Assembly: GCA_013816585.1 (NCBI GenBank)
Contig: JACDEE010000005.1
Location: forward strand, 62,001-126,000
Direction of reading: 5' to 3'
Length of the DNA: 64,000 bases
Source of the DNA: Sphingosinicella sp.
GTDB taxonomy: Bacteria; Pseudomonadota; Alphaproteobacteria; Sphingomonadales; Sphingomonadaceae
Position numbers and translations under genes: made by a program. Positions 63,636 through 64,000 of the stretch are shown here, one piece after another. Position 1 is the first letter of the stretch. The number at the start of each line of letters is the position of its first letter. The notes beneath the pieces are model-generated. The model worked only from the letters and a program-made list of their open reading frames with translations. It was not told the DNA's origin and did no database searches.

Positions 63636-64000
63636 ATGCGCCAGTCCCTGTTTCGCGCGGCATTTGCCAGCGCCTTGATGCTTTCGGCCGCCGGCTGTTC
63701 CACCGTCGCGGATGAAACCACCTCGGTCGCGGCCAGCGACGCACTCGCGGCGACCATCGCCAGTCCGATCCGTACCCCCGCCAACGTCGCGCGCGACCCC
63801 TATCGGCATCCCGCCGAAACGCTCGCCTTCTTCGGTGTCGAACCCGACGATGTCGTAGTCGAGATCTGGCCGGGCGGCGGTTGGTATACCGAAATCCTGG
63901 CTCCTTACCTCGCGGCGGGCGGCGGCCGCCTCTACGCGGCGGCGGCCGATTGGGGCCTGGGCGGCATCAAGAAGCTCAAGGAATCCAATCCGGCGGTCTA
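63636..64000 (+). CDS. Exported methyltransferase-like lipoprotein (3' end beyond window)
   Basis: The 121 codons present begin with a signal peptide and lipobox SAAGC (Cys21). After a linker, EIWPGGGWYTEILAPYLAA resembles the SAM-binding motif I of class I methyltransferases. Such exported methyltransferase-like proteins are common in sphingomonads and other alphaproteobacteria, but their activity is unknown. A strong AAGGAGAGG site precedes the ATG. The C-terminal two-thirds lie outside the window. Confidence 0.7.
   Translation, partial: MRQSLFRAAFASALMLSAAGCSTVADETTSVAASDALAATIASPIRTPANVARDPYRHPAETLAFFGVEPDDVVVEIWPGGGWYTEILAPYLAAGGGRLYAAAADWGLGGIKKLKESNPAV

Overview
The window is a gene-dense, GC-rich piece of an alphaproteobacterial chromosome, most probably from the order Sphingomonadales. 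The evidence is the split F1/Fo ATP synthase operons, the b/b' subunit pair, an alphaproteobacterial sigma-32 promoter before dnaK, a DUF484-xerC pair, a TonB-dependent-receptor-led carbohydrate locus, and TraB/GumN-like and 'vgr-related' proteins of a type I recall from sphingomonads. No rRNA, tRNA, CRISPR array, insertion sequence or prophage was seen. No stretch longer than about 300 bases lacks a gene.

Layout. 1-2277 is the 5' part of a CHASE2/degenerate-GGDEF/EAL signalling gene, cut by the window edge. 2331-16615 is core: uvrC, the Fo operon (atpI-atpB-atpE-b'-b), the ydbH-ynbE-ydbL envelope lipid-transport operon, radC, purB, an MmcQ/YjbR gene and dnaK-dnaJ. 16766-23171 is an accessory block: a copper-chaperone-like lipoprotein, a small HExxH protein, two divergent TraB/GumN-like paralogues, an outer-membrane protein, a two-component system, and a decayed second copy of the HExxH gene. 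A segment was apparently duplicated and rearranged around the two-component system.

23203-37446 is a catabolic locus built on a divergent promoter at 33138-33323. To the left is a six-gene operon: TonB receptor, ribokinase-like kinase, a glycosidase-like/FGE-like fusion, a GH127-like enzyme, a carboxylesterase and a type III CoA-transferase. To the right are a CitE-like lyase, a sodium:solute symporter with a large extracytoplasmic N-terminal domain, and a LysR regulator. Together they suggest outer-membrane uptake, periplasmic or cytoplasmic deglycosylation and de-esterification, inner-membrane transport, and CoA-dependent cleavage of an acid. The substrate cannot be read from the sequence.

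37472-56239 returns to housekeeping: a beta-lactamase-fold lipoprotein, hrcA-grpE, rph-rdgB-hemW, an LpoA-like lipoprotein, rsmI-yraN, gshB-DedA, xerC-DUF484, fsa, priA, a frameshifted peptidase-MA/TPR gene and ada. 56460-61285 is the F1 operon atpHAGDC. The window ends with an orphan cpaF, a small membrane protein and a truncated methyltransferase-like lipoprotein gene.

The most unusual items are the FGE-like fusion that lacks the catalytic cysteines, the paired TraB-like paralogues that lack the metal-binding histidine, the symporter fused to an N-terminal sensor-like domain, the OmpR-type 11-bp repeats beside the two-component genes, and a REP-type palindrome read through as the start of hemW.
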